From NCBI RefSeq assembly GCF_027625475.1, contig NZ_CP115174.1:1-64000 (forward strand): a DNA stretch of 64,000 bases, written 5' to 3'. The position numbers and the translations under genes are program-made. The stretch comes from Sphingomonas abietis (GTDB taxonomy: Bacteria; Pseudomonadota; Alphaproteobacteria; Sphingomonadales; Sphingomonadaceae). Under the pieces are notes generated by a model, which had not been told where the DNA came from, ran no database searches, and saw nothing but the letters and a program-made list of their open reading frames with translations. This document shows, piece by piece, positions 8,819 through 17,515 of this stretch; position 1 is the first letter of the stretch, and every line of letters starts with the position of its first letter.

Positions 8819-9646
8819 ATGACCCGCCTGCACCTCCACCTTCTGTCCGATTCCACCGGCGAGACGCTGGAGAATGTCGCCAAGGCCGGCCTCGCCCAGT
8901 TCGAGGGGGTCGAGGCGGTCAAGCATTTCTGGCCGATGGTGCGTTCGGAAGGCCATCTCGATCGCGTGCTGATGGAGATCGCCGGCAAGCCCGGCCTGGT
9001 CATCTATACATTGGTCAATTCGACGGTGCGCAAGCGGCTGGAATCGCGCTGCCATGCGATGGGGCTGCACGCCGTCTCCGCGCTCGATCCGGTGATCGAC
9101 GCCTTGTCCCGCCTGCTCGGCAAGGAAACGATCACCCGGCCGGGGATGCAGCATACCCTGGACGCCGCCTATTTCGATCGGGTCGAGGCGATCCACTATA
9201 CCATCGCCCATGATGACGGCATCGAGTCCGACGATTGGGAGGAGGCCGATATCGTGCTGGCGGGGGTCTCGCGATCGTCGAAGACGCCGACCTCCATCTA
9301 TCTCGCCAATCGCGGCTTCCGGGTGGCGAACATCCCGCTGGTGGTGGAAAGCCCGCCGCCGCCGATCCTGTTCAAGCTGGTCCGGCCGCTGGTCGTCGGC
9401 CTCACCACCAATGCCGACCGACTGATCCAGATCCGTCGCAACCGGCTGCTCTCCCTCAATGAAAAGGCCGAGACCGCCTATGTCGATCAGGATCGCGTCA
9501 ATCGCGAGCTCGCTTATGCCCGCCGCCTCTTTTCCGATCATGGCTGGCCGGTGATCGACGTCACCCGCCGATCGATCGAGGAAACTGCGGCCGCGATCAT
9601 CAATCTCGTCATCGAGCGGCGCGAAACGCTGCCGGCGCGCGCATGA
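8819..9646 (+). CDS. ppsR: Kinase/pyrophosphorylase (PEP synthase regulatory protein, DUF299)
   Basis: 275-residue bifunctional regulator of the DUF299 family (PSRP). In studied bacteria it both phosphorylates and, with inorganic phosphate, dephosphorylates PEP synthase or pyruvate phosphate dikinase. The family signature GVSRSSKTPTSIYLA with the nucleotide-binding P-loop is near residues 148-162, and the N-terminus LHLLSDSTGET is typical. I place the start at 8819, behind the G-rich site CGGGGGAA. The longer upstream frame lacks family similarity and would run into a DnaA box. It is the first rightward gene from the origin. The ATG of maf overlaps its stop. Confidence 0.93.
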   Translation: MTRLHLHLLSDSTGETLENVAKAGLAQFEGVEAVKHFWPMVRSEGHLDRVLMEIAGKPGLVIYTLVNSTVRKRLESRCHAMGLHAVSALDPVIDALSRLLGKETITRPGMQHTLDAAYFDRVEAIHYTIAHDDGIESDDWEEADIVLAGVSRSSKTPTSIYLANRGFRVANIPLVVESPPPPILFKLVRPLVVGLTTNADRLIQIRRNRLLSLNEKAETAYVDQDRVNRELAYARRLFSDHGWPVIDVTRRSIEETAAAIINLVIERRETLPARA

Positions 9647-10251
9647 TCGTACTGGCATCGGGCAGCGCATCGCGGCGGGCGATGCTGGAGGCGGCGTCCG
9701 TACCGTTCGAGGTGGTGCGCCCGCAGGTGGACGAGGATGCCGCCAAGGATGCGCTCAAGGCCGAAGGGATCGGCGCGCGCGGGCTCGCCGATGCGCTGGC
9801 CGAGCTGAAGGCGGTGGCGGTGTCGCGGCGGATGCCGGGGCGGACGGTGATCGGCAGCGATTCGATCGTGGCGCTCGGTGCCCATGAATCGGGCGGAGGC
9901 CTCATGCTCGACAAGCCCGACACGCGGGCGCGCGCCGCCGAACAGCTGCGGATGATGCGCGGCGGCCACCACCGGCTGGTCAGCGCGGTGGTCGGCGCCC
10001 GCGACGGCGTGGCGGTGTGGCGCCATGTCGACAGCGCCAAACTCCATGTCCGCAAATTTTCGGATGCCTTCCTCGACACCTATATCGAGGCGGAATGGCC
10101 GGCGATCGCCGGCTGCGTCGGCTGCTTCCGGATCGAGGGGCCTGGCGTCCAGCTGTTTTCCAGCCTGGAGGGCAGCCAGTTCACCATTCTCGGCATGCCG
10201 CTGCTGCCTTTGCTGGGGTGGCTGCGCGACATTGGCGAGATGCCGGCATGA
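9643..10251 (+). CDS. maf: Maf/YceF family nucleoside triphosphate pyrophosphatase
   Basis: 202-residue Maf-family protein, a house-cleaning pyrophosphatase that hydrolyses non-canonical nucleotides and affects septum formation. It opens with VLASGSASRRAMLEAA, the substrate-binding loop of the family (normally LASxSPRR). VIGSDSIVAL near residue 69 carries the catalytic Asp. The position directly after ppsR and before aroE near the origin is conserved in alphaproteobacteria. Start and stop overlap both neighbours by 4 bp, so the three genes are coupled. Confidence 0.92.
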   Translation: MIVLASGSASRRAMLEAASVPFEVVRPQVDEDAAKDALKAEGIGARGLADALAELKAVAVSRRMPGRTVIGSDSIVALGAHESGGGLMLDKPDTRARAAEQLRMMRGGHHRLVSAVVGARDGVAVWRHVDSAKLHVRKFSDAFLDTYIEAEWPAIAGCVGCFRIEGPGVQLFSSLEGSQFTILGMPLLPLLGWLRDIGEMPA

Positions 10252-11102
10252 GCACGCCCTTTGCAGAGGTGATCGGCGATCCGATCGCCCAATCGAAATC
10301 GCCGCTGATCCATCGCTTCTGGCTGGAGGCCCTGTCGCTGCCGGGCGATTATCGCCACGCGCATGTGAAAGCGGACGATCTTCCGGCCTATCTTGCCGCG
10401 CGCTGCGCGAACGAGGATTGGCGCGGCTGCAACGTCACCATGCCGCACAAGCAGGCGGTGATCCCCTTGCTCGATCGGCTCGACCGTTCGGCGCGGCGGA
10501 TCGGTGCGGTCAACACCATCGTCCGCGAGGAGGATGGCTCGCTTTCCGGCCACAACACCGACGCGGCCGGATTCCTCGAACCGCTGCGGCCATTGCTGCG
10601 CCGGCAGCATCTGTTCCGCATGGCGCGGATTCTCGGCAGTGGCGGCGCTGCGCGCGCGATCGTCTCGGCACTGGCGGACGAGGGCTTCACGCTGGTCCTG
10701 GCGGCGCGCGACACCGGCAAGGCCGAGGCCTTGCTGGCTGAGCTGGCACCCGGCGAACATCATGTCGCGCGGCTCGATCATTTCGCGACATCCACCGATT
10801 TCGCGTTCGACGATCGCGCCGGCTGCCTCGATCTGATCGTCAACGCCACCGCGCTCGGCATGACCGGGCAGTCGCCGCTCGCCTTTGACCTCAGCCATGC
10901 CCCACCCGGCAGCATCGTCTATGACATCGTGACGGCACCGCTGGAGACCGATTTCCTGAAGGTGGCCCGCGCGGGCGGGCTGCGCACGGTCGATGGGCTG
11001 GAGATGCTGGTCGGGCAGGCGGCCGAGGCGTTCCGGCTGTTCTTCGGCGCCGAGCCGCCGCGCGAACGCGACGCCGAGTTGCGGGCGAAGCTGGTCGCAT
11101 GA
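10248..11102 (+). CDS. aroE: Shikimate dehydrogenase
   Basis: 284-residue NADP-dependent enzyme reducing 3-dehydroshikimate to shikimate in aromatic amino-acid synthesis. The shikimate site includes SKSPLIHRFW near residues 16-25. The catalytic Lys68 lies in NVTMPHKQA, and the Asp in GHNTDAAGF is near residue 104. The nucleotide-binding glycine loop GSGGAARAI lies near 125, and the C-terminal GLEMLVGQAAEAF is typical. A longer upstream frame was rejected because the protein begins with the family motif right after the ATGA overlap with maf. Confidence 0.95.
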   Translation: MSTPFAEVIGDPIAQSKSPLIHRFWLEALSLPGDYRHAHVKADDLPAYLAARCANEDWRGCNVTMPHKQAVIPLLDRLDRSARRIGAVNTIVREEDGSLSGHNTDAAGFLEPLRPLLRRQHLFRMARILGSGGAARAIVSALADEGFTLVLAARDTGKAEALLAELAPGEHHVARLDHFATSTDFAFDDRAGCLDLIVNATALGMTGQSPLAFDLSHAPPGSIVYDIVTAPLETDFLKVARAGGLRTVDGLEMLVGQAAEAFRLFFGAEPPRERDAELRAKLVA

Positions 11103-11127
11103 TCCTGGCCCCGATAATCCTGCCCCG

Positions 11128-11769
11128 ATGATCCTGCTGGGCCTGACCGGATCGATCGGCATGGGCAAATCGACGGTGGCGGCGATGCTCCGATCCGCCG
11201 GCGTGCCGGTGTTCGATGCCGATGCCGCGGTCCATCGCCTCCAGGGGCCGGATGGACCGTTGCTCCCTGCGATCGAGCAGGCCTTTCCCGGCAGCACCGG
11301 CCCCGGCGGTGTCGACCGGGCGGCGCTCGGCCGCGCGGTGTTCGGCGACAGCGCGGCACTTCGCCGGCTGGAGGCGATCGTCCATCCCGCCGTCCGGGCC
11401 GAGCGCGCGGCCTTCCTCCGTCGTCATCGCGCCCATCGGATCGTGATCGACGATGTGCCGCTGCTGTTCGAAACCCGTGCCGAGCGCCGGGTCGATGGTG
11501 TCATCGTCGTCTCGGCACCGGCGTGGATGCAGCGCCGCCGGGTTCTGGCGCGGCCGGGCATGAGCGGGGCGAAGTTCGCGCAGATTCTCGCCCGCCAGAT
11601 GCCCGACGCGGAAAAGCGCCGCCGCGCCGACTTCGTGATCCCGACGGGGCGGACTCGCGCCGAAACCCGCAGGAAAGTGAAGATTCTCCTCGCTTGCCTC
11701 CGGGCGCGGGGCATCCGATATTGTCGTTCATGCGTGAGATCGTCTTCGACACCGAAACAACCGGGCTGA
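11128..11769 (+). CDS. coaE: Dephospho-CoA kinase
   Basis: 213-residue P-loop kinase that phosphorylates dephospho-CoA in the last step of CoA synthesis. The Walker A loop GSIGMGKST is at residues 8-16, FDADAAVH follows, and the substrate lid region DDVPLLFET is near residue 110. The first ATG after aroE, at 11099, hits a stop after ten codons, so 11128 is the start. The last 13 codons overlap the start of dnaQ by 40 bp. That C-terminal extension is longer than usual and may be non-conserved. Confidence 0.94.
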   Translation: MILLGLTGSIGMGKSTVAAMLRSAGVPVFDADAAVHRLQGPDGPLLPAIEQAFPGSTGPGGVDRAALGRAVFGDSAALRRLEAIVHPAVRAERAAFLRRHRAHRIVIDDVPLLFETRAERRVDGVIVVSAPAWMQRRRVLARPGMSGAKFAQILARQMPDAEKRRRADFVIPTGRTRAETRRKVKILLACLRARGIRYCRSCVRSSSTPKQPG

Positions 11770-12461
11770 GCCCCTCCAACGGCGATCGGCTGGTCGAGAT
11801 CGGCTGCATCGAGCTGGTCAACAAGGTGGAGACGGGGGCCACCTATCACGCCTATTTCCATCCCGATCGGGACATGCCGATGGAGGCCGAGCGCGTCCAC
11901 GGCCTGTCGATCACCTTCCTGTCGGACAAGCCGCGCTTCCATGAAACGGTGGAGGATCTGCTCGCCTTCCTCGGCGATTCGCCGCTGATCGCGCATAATG
12001 CGAGCTTCGACTTCGGCTTCCTCAACGCGGAGATGACCCGCTGCGAGCGGCCGATCGTGTCGCTGGACCGGATGATCGACACGCTGGCGATCGCGCGCAC
12101 GCGGCATCCCGGCGCCAAGCACAGCCTGGACGCGCTCTGCACCCGCTACGGCATCGATCGCAGCCATCGCGTGAAGCATGGCGCGCTGCTCGATGCGCAA
12201 CTGCTCGCCCAGCTCTATGTCGAGCTGACCGGTGGCCGCCAGATCGGCCTGGGCCTCGCCGATTCCGCCGCGACAAGCGCGGTTCCGACGATCGTGGCGG
12301 GCAGCGATGCCGCGCCCATTGCCCGCGCCGTGCGCGCCCCGCGGCCCCATGCTGCGAATTCCGTCGAGATCGAACGGCACAAGGCGTTCGTCGCGACGTT
12401 GATGAACCCCGTCTGGGCCAGCATCGGCCCGGCGGTTGACGTGCCGGGGGGGCAGGCTTAG
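11730..12461 (+). CDS. dnaQ: DNA polymerase III epsilon subunit (3'-5' proofreading exonuclease)
   Basis: 243-residue DEDDh exonuclease, the proofreading subunit of the replicative polymerase. Exo I is FDTETTG with Asp7 and Glu9. Exo II is HNASFDFGFL near residue 90, and Exo III is KHGALLDAQLLAQLY near residue 150 with the catalytic His and Asp. The ~60 C-terminal residues are the low-complexity linker and segment that bind the alpha subunit. It begins inside the end of coaE. Location near the origin next to coaE is conserved in alphaproteobacteria. Confidence 0.95.
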   Translation: MREIVFDTETTGLSPSNGDRLVEIGCIELVNKVETGATYHAYFHPDRDMPMEAERVHGLSITFLSDKPRFHETVEDLLAFLGDSPLIAHNASFDFGFLNAEMTRCERPIVSLDRMIDTLAIARTRHPGAKHSLDALCTRYGIDRSHRVKHGALLDAQLLAQLYVELTGGRQIGLGLADSAATSAVPTIVAGSDAAPIARAVRAPRPHAANSVEIERHKAFVATLMNPVWASIGPAVDVPGGQA

Positions 12462-12497
12462 CCCGCCCGACCAAGACGAAGAAAAGGAGAACGAGAC

Positions 12498-13094
12498 ATG
12501 GACATCCGCGTATCCGGCCATCAGGTCGACACCGGCGAGGCTCTTCGGGAGCATGTCTCGGACCGCCTGGGCGCCATGGCGGACAAATATTTCTCCCGGG
12601 CGCTCTCGGCCCAGGTCACGCTCGGCAAGGGCCCGCATGACAGCTTCACCTGCGATATCATCGCGCATGTCATGCAGGGCGTCGTGCTCAAGGCCTCGGG
12701 CAGCGGGCAGGAGGCACATCCCGCGTTCGACGATTCCGCCAGCAAGATCGAGAAGCAACTCCGTCGCTACATGAAGCGGCTGAAGGGCAAGAGCGGCAAC
12801 GGCCAGACCGCCGATATCGACGGCGGCATCGGCGCGGCGTTCGAGCCCAATGCCGGCTACACCGTGTTCGGCATCGGCGCCGAGGAAGAGGAGGAAGCCT
12901 CCGATGCGCCGCTGATCGTCGCCGAAACCCGCGTCGACGTGCCGGATGCCACGGTGTCCGATGCGGTGATGATGCTCGATCTGCGCAACACCGGTGCGCT
13001 GCTGTTCCGCAACAGCGGGACCGGCGCGTTCAACATGGTCTATCGCCGCGGAGACGGGACGATCGGCTGGGTCGAACCGAACCGGGCGGGCTGA
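12498..13094 (+). CDS. hpf: Ribosome hibernation-promoting factor (long HPF/RaiA)
   Basis: 198-residue long-form HPF that dimerises 70S ribosomes into inactive 100S particles in stationary phase. The N-terminal S30AE domain (about residues 1-105) begins MDIRVSGHQVDTGEALREHV. After an acidic linker (EEEEEA near residue 128) comes the C-terminal dimerisation domain with MMLDLRNTGALLFRN. A strong site, AAAAGGAGA, precedes the ATG at 12498. It is followed by ptsN 20 bp later, an arrangement like the rpoN-hpf-ptsN cluster elsewhere, but rpoN is absent here. Confidence 0.95.
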   Translation: MDIRVSGHQVDTGEALREHVSDRLGAMADKYFSRALSAQVTLGKGPHDSFTCDIIAHVMQGVVLKASGSGQEAHPAFDDSASKIEKQLRRYMKRLKGKSGNGQTADIDGGIGAAFEPNAGYTVFGIGAEEEEEASDAPLIVAETRVDVPDATVSDAVMMLDLRNTGALLFRNSGTGAFNMVYRRGDGTIGWVEPNRAG

Positions 13095-13114
13095 GGCGCG
13101 TTACTCCGCAACCC

Positions 13115-13582
13115 ATGGACGATTTCAGCGATATCCTGCCGCATGACGGCGTGTTCCACGATCTGGCAGCGCCTTCCCGCAAGGCGCTGTTCCAGACGCT
13201 GGCCGGCCTGTCTGCGCGGCAGACCGGGTTGGACGCACGCCACATCGCGGATCGCCTCGCCGAACGCGAGCGGCTGGGATCGACCGGCTTCGGTGGCGGG
13301 GTCGCGATCCCGCATGGCAAGATCGATGGGCTCGATCGGGTGGTCGGGCTGTTCGCCAAGCTCGCCCAGCCGATCGAGTTCGCCGCGATCGACGGCCTGC
13401 CGGTTGATCTCGTCTTCCTGCTGCTGTCCCCGCCGGACGCGGGGGCCGAGCATCTGAAGGCGCTCGCGCGGGTCAGCCGCCGGTTGAGGGATCGGGCGTT
13501 CGTCGCCAAGCTGCGTGGTGCCGGATCGGCGGATGCGCTCTATGCGCTGTTCGTGGGCGGCCAATCGCGCGACGCGGCGTGA
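13115..13582 (+). CDS. ptsN: PTS IIA-like nitrogen regulatory protein PtsN
   Basis: 155-residue EIIA-Ntr protein, the phosphoryl acceptor that ends the nitrogen PTS relay (PtsP-NPr-PtsN) and regulates potassium, nitrogen and envelope functions in other proteobacteria. The phosphorylated histidine is His67 in GVAIPHGK. VDLVFLLLSPPDAGAEHLKALARVSR near residues 96-121 is typical of the EIIA fold. Length is normal. Its stop overlaps the GTG of the next gene by 4 bp. Confidence 0.93.
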   Translation: MDDFSDILPHDGVFHDLAAPSRKALFQTLAGLSARQTGLDARHIADRLAERERLGSTGFGGGVAIPHGKIDGLDRVVGLFAKLAQPIEFAAIDGLPVDLVFLLLSPPDAGAEHLKALARVSRRLRDRAFVAKLRGAGSADALYALFVGGQSRDAA

Positions 13583-14067
13583 GCGACGGAGGGCGCGAGC
13601 CACCGGCCATGACCGACGCGGTATCAGCGGGCGAGCGTGCCCATTTCGCCGCCCTCGAAGGGCTCTATGCGGCGGCTCCGATCAACCGGCTGTTCGCGTC
13701 GCGGCTCGAAGTCGTCGGCCCCGGTCTCAGCCGCATCCATTTCGATGTCGATGAGCGGGTCTATCACGCCGCCGGCGCCGCGCATGGCACGATCTATTTC
13801 AAGATGCTCGACGATGCGGCCTTCTACGCCGCCAACACGCTGGTCAGCGATCGCTTCCTGCTGACGACCGCCTTCAATCTGCTGCTGACGCGCCCGGTTC
13901 GTGCCGGGCCGCTGATCGCCGAGGGGCGGTGGGTGTCGGGCAGGCGCCGGGTGCTGGTCGGCGATGCGCGGCTGATCGATTCGGATGGCGAGGAGGTGGC
14001 GCGGGGGACCGGCACCTTCATGCGCTCGCACATCCCGTTGTCCTCGCTGCCCGGCTATTCGGGATGA
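13579..14067 (+). CDS. PaaI-family hotdog thioesterase
   Basis: 162-residue hotdog-fold protein of the PaaI/DUF4442-type thioesterase family, predicted to hydrolyse an acyl-CoA thioester. The fold is seen from HAAGAAHGTIYFKMLDDAAFYAAN near residues 63-86, where the His-Gly and the following acidic helix form the active site. VARGTGTFMR lies near the end. Two starts are possible: GTG 13579, which overlaps ptsN, or ATG 13609, with GGAGGG 15 bases upstream. I give the longer form. The substrate cannot be told from sequence. Confidence 0.8.
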   Translation: MSDGGREPPAMTDAVSAGERAHFAALEGLYAAAPINRLFASRLEVVGPGLSRIHFDVDERVYHAAGAAHGTIYFKMLDDAAFYAANTLVSDRFLLTTAFNLLLTRPVRAGPLIAEGRWVSGRRRVLVGDARLIDSDGEEVARGTGTFMRSHIPLSSLPGYSG

Positions 14068-14405
14068 CGCCGCGACTCACCTCGCGAATCGAGGTTTCGG
14101 CGCTGATTCGGCGGATGGAGGGGCAGGGCGGCACCGGAATCGTGGTCGCGAAGGGGGACGGAGAGGCCGGTGCGATCCTGCTCGTGCTGACCGATCGGGG
14201 CGTTCCCAAGACGCTGCTGGAGCGGACTCTCGATATTTCGGGGGCGTATCGATGGCAGGCGACCGGACCACAAAATATTGAGGTTTCCGAAGAGCTTGAT
14301 CGCTATATCCAGCGTCGGCGGGGATATGACGCCGATTTGTGGGTGGTGGAGCTTGATATCGCAGGAGTCGAACGGTTCGCCGCTGAAATGACCTCGGCGG
14401 GTTGA
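14064..14405 (+). CDS. DUF1491 family protein
   Basis: 113-residue protein of unknown function matching DUF1491, found in alphaproteobacteria. Features are ALIRRMEGQGGTGIVVAKGD near the N-terminus, and RYIQRRRGYDADLWVVELD near residues 80-98, where Arg/Tyr-rich and acidic stretches alternate. No signal peptide, membrane segment or catalytic motif is visible. It overlaps the thioesterase by 4 bp (ATGA), so it is translationally coupled to that gene. Confidence 0.85.
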   Translation: MTPRLTSRIEVSALIRRMEGQGGTGIVVAKGDGEAGAILLVLTDRGVPKTLLERTLDISGAYRWQATGPQNIEVSEELDRYIQRRRGYDADLWVVELDIAGVERFAAEMTSAG

Positions 14406-14554
14406 CGGAACCGCGCGCGATCGACCAATAGGCCGCAACATATCGGTAATGGCGGCTGTCCGTGTTTCTCAAGACGGCCCCCATAGTCGGGGGATCACAA
14501 CCTGCCCAGAGTTTGGGGGCATGGGCGGGGTCTGCCGCAGTTTCGCGGATCACA

Positions 14555-15235
14555 ATGCGCCATTTGTCGCGCGCTGCCGTCTTGGTGGCGTCCTTTTCCT
14601 GCCTGTTCGGAGCGGTCACTGTCACCGTTCCATCCTTCGCCGCCGAAGGCACCGCGACTGCGGGCTCGGCCACGGCGATGCTGGCAGCAGTCACCGCACC
14701 GCTCCTCGCGGTCGATGTGAACACACTTCAGAATCGCGATCAGGATTTCTCAACGGCTGGCCAAGCCAGCGGTTCCCCGATCACGCCGCAGGCCGACGAT
14801 GCCGCGGCGGCGATCGAGGCCCCCCAGACCCTCGAAGACATGGTAGCCGACCGCGAGGCGGAAACCACCGGTGACGAGCAGGGCGATTGCCTCGCCTCCT
14901 CGGTCTATTTCGAATCCAAGGGTGAGCCGCTCAACGGCCAGCTTGCCGTCGCCCAGACGATCATCAATCGCACCGCCTCGGGTCGTTTCCCGAGCACGGT
15001 CTGCGGCGTCGTGCATCAGCCGGGCCAATTCTCCTTCCTGCGCCGCGGCGAGATCCCCACCGCATCGCACAGCAGCAGCGCATGGAAGCGCGCCGTCGCG
15101 GTCGCCACCATCGCCCGCAACGGCCTGTGGAAGCAGATCGCGCCGGCCGCCTTGTTCTTCCACGCCCGCCGCGTCTCGCCGGGTTGGGGCAAGGTCAAGG
15201 TCGCCTCGCTGGGCAACCACATCTTCTTCCGGTAA
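14555..15235 (+). CDS. Cell-wall hydrolase, SleB/CwlJ family
   Basis: 226-residue exported peptidoglycan hydrolase. From ATG 14555 a signal peptide runs to about residue 30 (VPSFA). An alanine-rich linker follows, then the Hydrolase_2 (SleB) domain from about residue 110: CLASSVYFESKGEPLNGQ contains the catalytic Glu. QTIINRTASGRFPSTVCGVV and FSFLRRG follow. The family is named after spore-cortex lytic enzymes, but in Gram-negatives it is a periplasmic hydrolase. An upstream GTG at 14462 would add 31 residues before the signal and is less likely. A small hairpin (CCCCC/GGGGG arms near 14478-14494) lies in the leader. Confidence 0.87.
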   Translation: MRHLSRAAVLVASFSCLFGAVTVTVPSFAAEGTATAGSATAMLAAVTAPLLAVDVNTLQNRDQDFSTAGQASGSPITPQADDAAAAIEAPQTLEDMVADREAETTGDEQGDCLASSVYFESKGEPLNGQLAVAQTIINRTASGRFPSTVCGVVHQPGQFSFLRRGEIPTASHSSSAWKRAVAVATIARNGLWKQIAPAALFFHARRVSPGWGKVKVASLGNHIFFR

Positions 15236-15290
15236 TTTCGGCGCCGATCGCGGCTTTCGTCTGTTCGCCTGATGTTCTAATCAGGCCGAC

Positions 15291-15782
15291 ATGGCGATCC
15301 GCTTGCAGTCTTCCGAACACCCCGCCGATGCCCCGCTGATCGCAGCGGACGTCGCGCGGGGTGTTTCGCGTCTGCTGTTCCGGGCCGATTGCATGGCGCT
15401 GGGCGAAGTGCCGCTCGGCAATGGCCGCCGCGCCGATCTCATGGCGATCGACGCCAAGGGCTGCATCACCATCGTCGAGATCAAGGTGTCGCGGGCCGAT
15501 CTGCTCGGCGACATGAAATGGCCGGACTATCTCGATTATTGCGACCGCTTCTGCTGGGCGGTGCCGGCCGGCTTCGATCTGTCGCCGTTCGAGACCGAGG
15601 CCTTCCGGCCGGATATCGCCGGGCTGATCGTCGCCGATCGCTATGATGCGGCGCTTCTCCGCGAACCGCTGCACCGCTCGCTCGCCGGTGCCCGCCGTAA
15701 GGCCGAGACGCTGCGCTTCGCGCGGCGGGCGGCGCGGCGGATGATGGCGGCGCTCGATCCGGGGCTCGATGCCCTGGATTGA
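15291..15782 (+). CDS. mmcB: MmcB family DNA repair protein
   Basis: 163-residue putative nuclease of the MmcB family (PD-(D/E)XK fold). In Caulobacter mmcB is damage-inducible and takes part in repair of crosslinked DNA. The nuclease core is visible as RRADLMAIDAKGCITIVEIK near residues 46-65, with the Asp and the Glu-x-Lys of the fold. A basic C-terminus (ARRKAETLRFARRAARRM) follows. The stop is 3 bp from that of the convergent ankyrin gene. No LexA box could be recognised in the 55 bp upstream. Confidence 0.87.
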   Translation: MAIRLQSSEHPADAPLIAADVARGVSRLLFRADCMALGEVPLGNGRRADLMAIDAKGCITIVEIKVSRADLLGDMKWPDYLDYCDRFCWAVPAGFDLSPFETEAFRPDIAGLIVADRYDAALLREPLHRSLAGARRKAETLRFARRAARRMMAALDPGLDALD

Positions 15783-15785
15783 GGC

Positions 15786-16394
15786 TCAGTTGAGCGTGGG
15801 GCCGGAGACCTGCTTCTTCACCACCGGCTTCACATCCTGCAGCATCTTGAGGATCGGCCCGGCGCGATCGTCGCGCGTCGCATAATCGAGCGCCGACATG
15901 CCGGCGACATGATCGGTGACGCGCGGATCGGCTCCACCGGCGACGAGGAGACGCACCGAGGCGAGATCATGGGCCTGGGTGGCGATGATCAGCGCCGTCT
16001 CGCCCTGGTTGTTGGCGAGATCGACCTGCGCGCCGGCTTGCAGCAATTGCTGTTCACCATCGACGAAGCCGAGCCGGGCGGCATCCACCAGGGCGGTATT
16101 GCCGTCGCGGTCCCGCCCGTCGATCGGCGCGCCCTTGAACAGCATGAACTGTATCCAGGTCAGATCGCGCCCCTTGGTGACGATGTGCAGGGCGCTGTCG
16201 CCGTTGGTGTCCCGAACCGTGATGATGGTGTTGCCGGGCGTGCTGAGCGCGGCGGTGACCTTGTTGCCGTCACGATCCTTCACCGCCTTGATGAAGTCGT
16301 AGCCGGACGAGGTCAGGCCCTGCGACAGAGCGGGCGCGGCGATGCCTGCCAGCATGAGCCCCGCCACCGTGAAAATCCGAACGCCCCGCTTCAT
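15786..16394 (-). CDS. Secreted ankyrin-repeat protein
   Basis: 202-residue protein with a signal peptide (MKRGVRIFTVAGLMLAG then a cleavage site near residue 24) and about four ankyrin repeats. The repeat pattern G-x-T/S-A-L is visible as NGDSALHIVTKG, DGNTALVDAARLG, QGETALIIATQAHD and GMSALDYATRDD. Ankyrin repeats bind proteins, so a periplasmic adaptor role is inferred; no partner is obvious. The start at 16394 is chosen because a longer frame would put 19 residues before the signal. It is divergent from the SCO gene with 60 bp between starts. Confidence 0.85.
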   Translation of the reverse strand: MKRGVRIFTVAGLMLAGIAAPALSQGLTSSGYDFIKAVKDRDGNKVTAALSTPGNTIITVRDTNGDSALHIVTKGRDLTWIQFMLFKGAPIDGRDRDGNTALVDAARLGFVDGEQQLLQAGAQVDLANNQGETALIIATQAHDLASVRLLVAGGADPRVTDHVAGMSALDYATRDDRAGPILKMLQDVKPVVKKQVSGPTLN

Positions 16395-16454
16395 CGCACC
16401 AAAACTCCCTGCGCGGTCCATCCGCGTCGCTTGCATAAGTGGCCATAGCAAAGC

Positions 16455-17072
16455 ATGGCTGGCCTTGCCATGAACGTGCGTACAGCCTTTGCCGCTCTGA
16501 TGCTCGTGGCCCTCCCGCTGTCAGGGTGCGGCGGGAGCCCGGATCGGCGCCAGGCGCCGCTGGCCGGCGCGGCGATCGGCGGGCCGTTCGCGCTCACCGA
16601 TCAGGATGGCAGGCCGGTCACGGACAAGGATTTCGCCGGCCGCTACCGGGCGATCTATTTCGGCTACAGCTTCTGCCCCGATGTCTGCCCGACGACGCTG
16701 CAGGGGCTGATGCAGGGCTACCACGCCTTCGCGAAGGACAAGCCGGCGCAGGCGGCGAAGATCGTGCCGATCTTCATCAGCGTCGATCCCGATCGCGATA
16801 CTCCGGCGGTGTTGAAGACCTATGTCGCCGCCTTCGGGCCGGAGCTGAAGGGCCTCACCGGCACGCCGGCCGAAATCGCCAGGGTCACGCGCGAATATGC
16901 CGTCTCCTATGGCAAGCAACCGGTCGCCCGGGGCACGGATGCGAGCCATTATCTGATGAGCCATTCCAATGTCGTCATCCTGTTCGGGCCGGAGGGCCGG
17001 CCGATCACGATGGTGCCGACCGATCAGGGCGCGCAGGCGGTGAGCGATATCTTTGCGACATGGGTGCGCTGA
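16455..17072 (+). CDS. SCO1/SenC family copper chaperone lipoprotein
   Basis: 205-residue thioredoxin-fold protein that delivers copper to the CuA site of cytochrome c oxidase. The N-terminal signal ends in the lipobox LSGC (Cys25), so it is anchored to a membrane facing the periplasm. The copper ligands are Cys74 and Cys78 in FCPDVCP and the conserved His170 in [18 protein letters not shown] near residue 110 is also typical. ATG 16470 is an alternative start. The next gene starts at the TGATG overlap. Confidence 0.93.
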   Translation: MAGLAMNVRTAFAALMLVALPLSGCGGSPDRRQAPLAGAAIGGPFALTDQDGRPVTDKDFAGRYRAIYFGYSFCPDVCPTTLQGLMQGYHAFAKDKPAQAAKIVPIFISVDPDRDTPAVLKTYVAAFGPELKGLTGTPAEIARVTREYAVSYGKQPVARGTDASHYLMSHSNVVILFGPEGRPITMVPTDQGAQAVSDIFATWVR

Positions 17073-17515
17073 TGGCGGCGCCGACCAACCGCTTCTGGGA
17101 AACCAAGCGCCTCGACGAGATGAATCGCGAGGAGTGGGAATCGCTGTGCGACGGCTGCGGCAAATGCTGCCTGCACAAGCTGGAGGATGAGGAGACCGGC
17201 GAGGTCTATCCCACCAACGTCGCCTGCCGGCTGCTCGATCGCCGCACCGGCCGCTGCAAGGATTACAAGCACCGCCATGCCTATGTCCCCGAATGCGTGC
17301 GGCTGACCCCGCGCGCCATCGCCAGCATCGACTGGCTGCCGCAGACCTGCGCCTATCGCCTGCTCGCCGAAGGGGAGCCGCTGCGCGCATGGCATCCGCT
17401 GGTCTCCGGTGATCCGGATTCGGTCCACAAGGCCGGCATCTCCGTCAAGGGATGGACCGTTTCCGAGGATGAGGCGGGCGATCTCGAAAATCATATCGTC
17501 GAGCGTGAGCTCTGA
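17072..17515 (+). CDS. YcgN family cysteine-cluster protein (UPF0260)
   Basis: 147-residue protein of the YcgN/UPF0260 family, related to CxxCxxCC-type Fe-S or zinc-cluster proteins of unknown function. The cluster [20 protein letters not shown] lies near residues 25-44, and further conserved Cys-containing segments are [24 protein letters not shown] and QTCAYRLL. The ATG at 17072 overlaps the SCO stop; another in-frame ATG at 17060 is possible. Its end overlaps the next gene's GTG start by 11 bp. Confidence 0.9.
   Translation: MAAPTNRFWETKRLDEMNREEWESLCDGCGKCCLHKLEDEETGEVYPTNVACRLLDRRTGRCKDYKHRHAYVPECVRLTPRAIASIDWLPQTCAYRLLAEGEPLRAWHPLVSGDPDSVHKAGISVKGWTVSEDEAGDLENHIVEREL

Noticed and set aside
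10993..11128. An upstream extension of coaE overlapping aroE
   Set aside because: The extra residues are out-of-frame aroE; the kinase P-loop begins right after the ATG at 11128.
14462..14554. GTG start for the cell-wall hydrolase
   Set aside because: It would place 31 residues before a normal signal peptide, which would not be exported properly.
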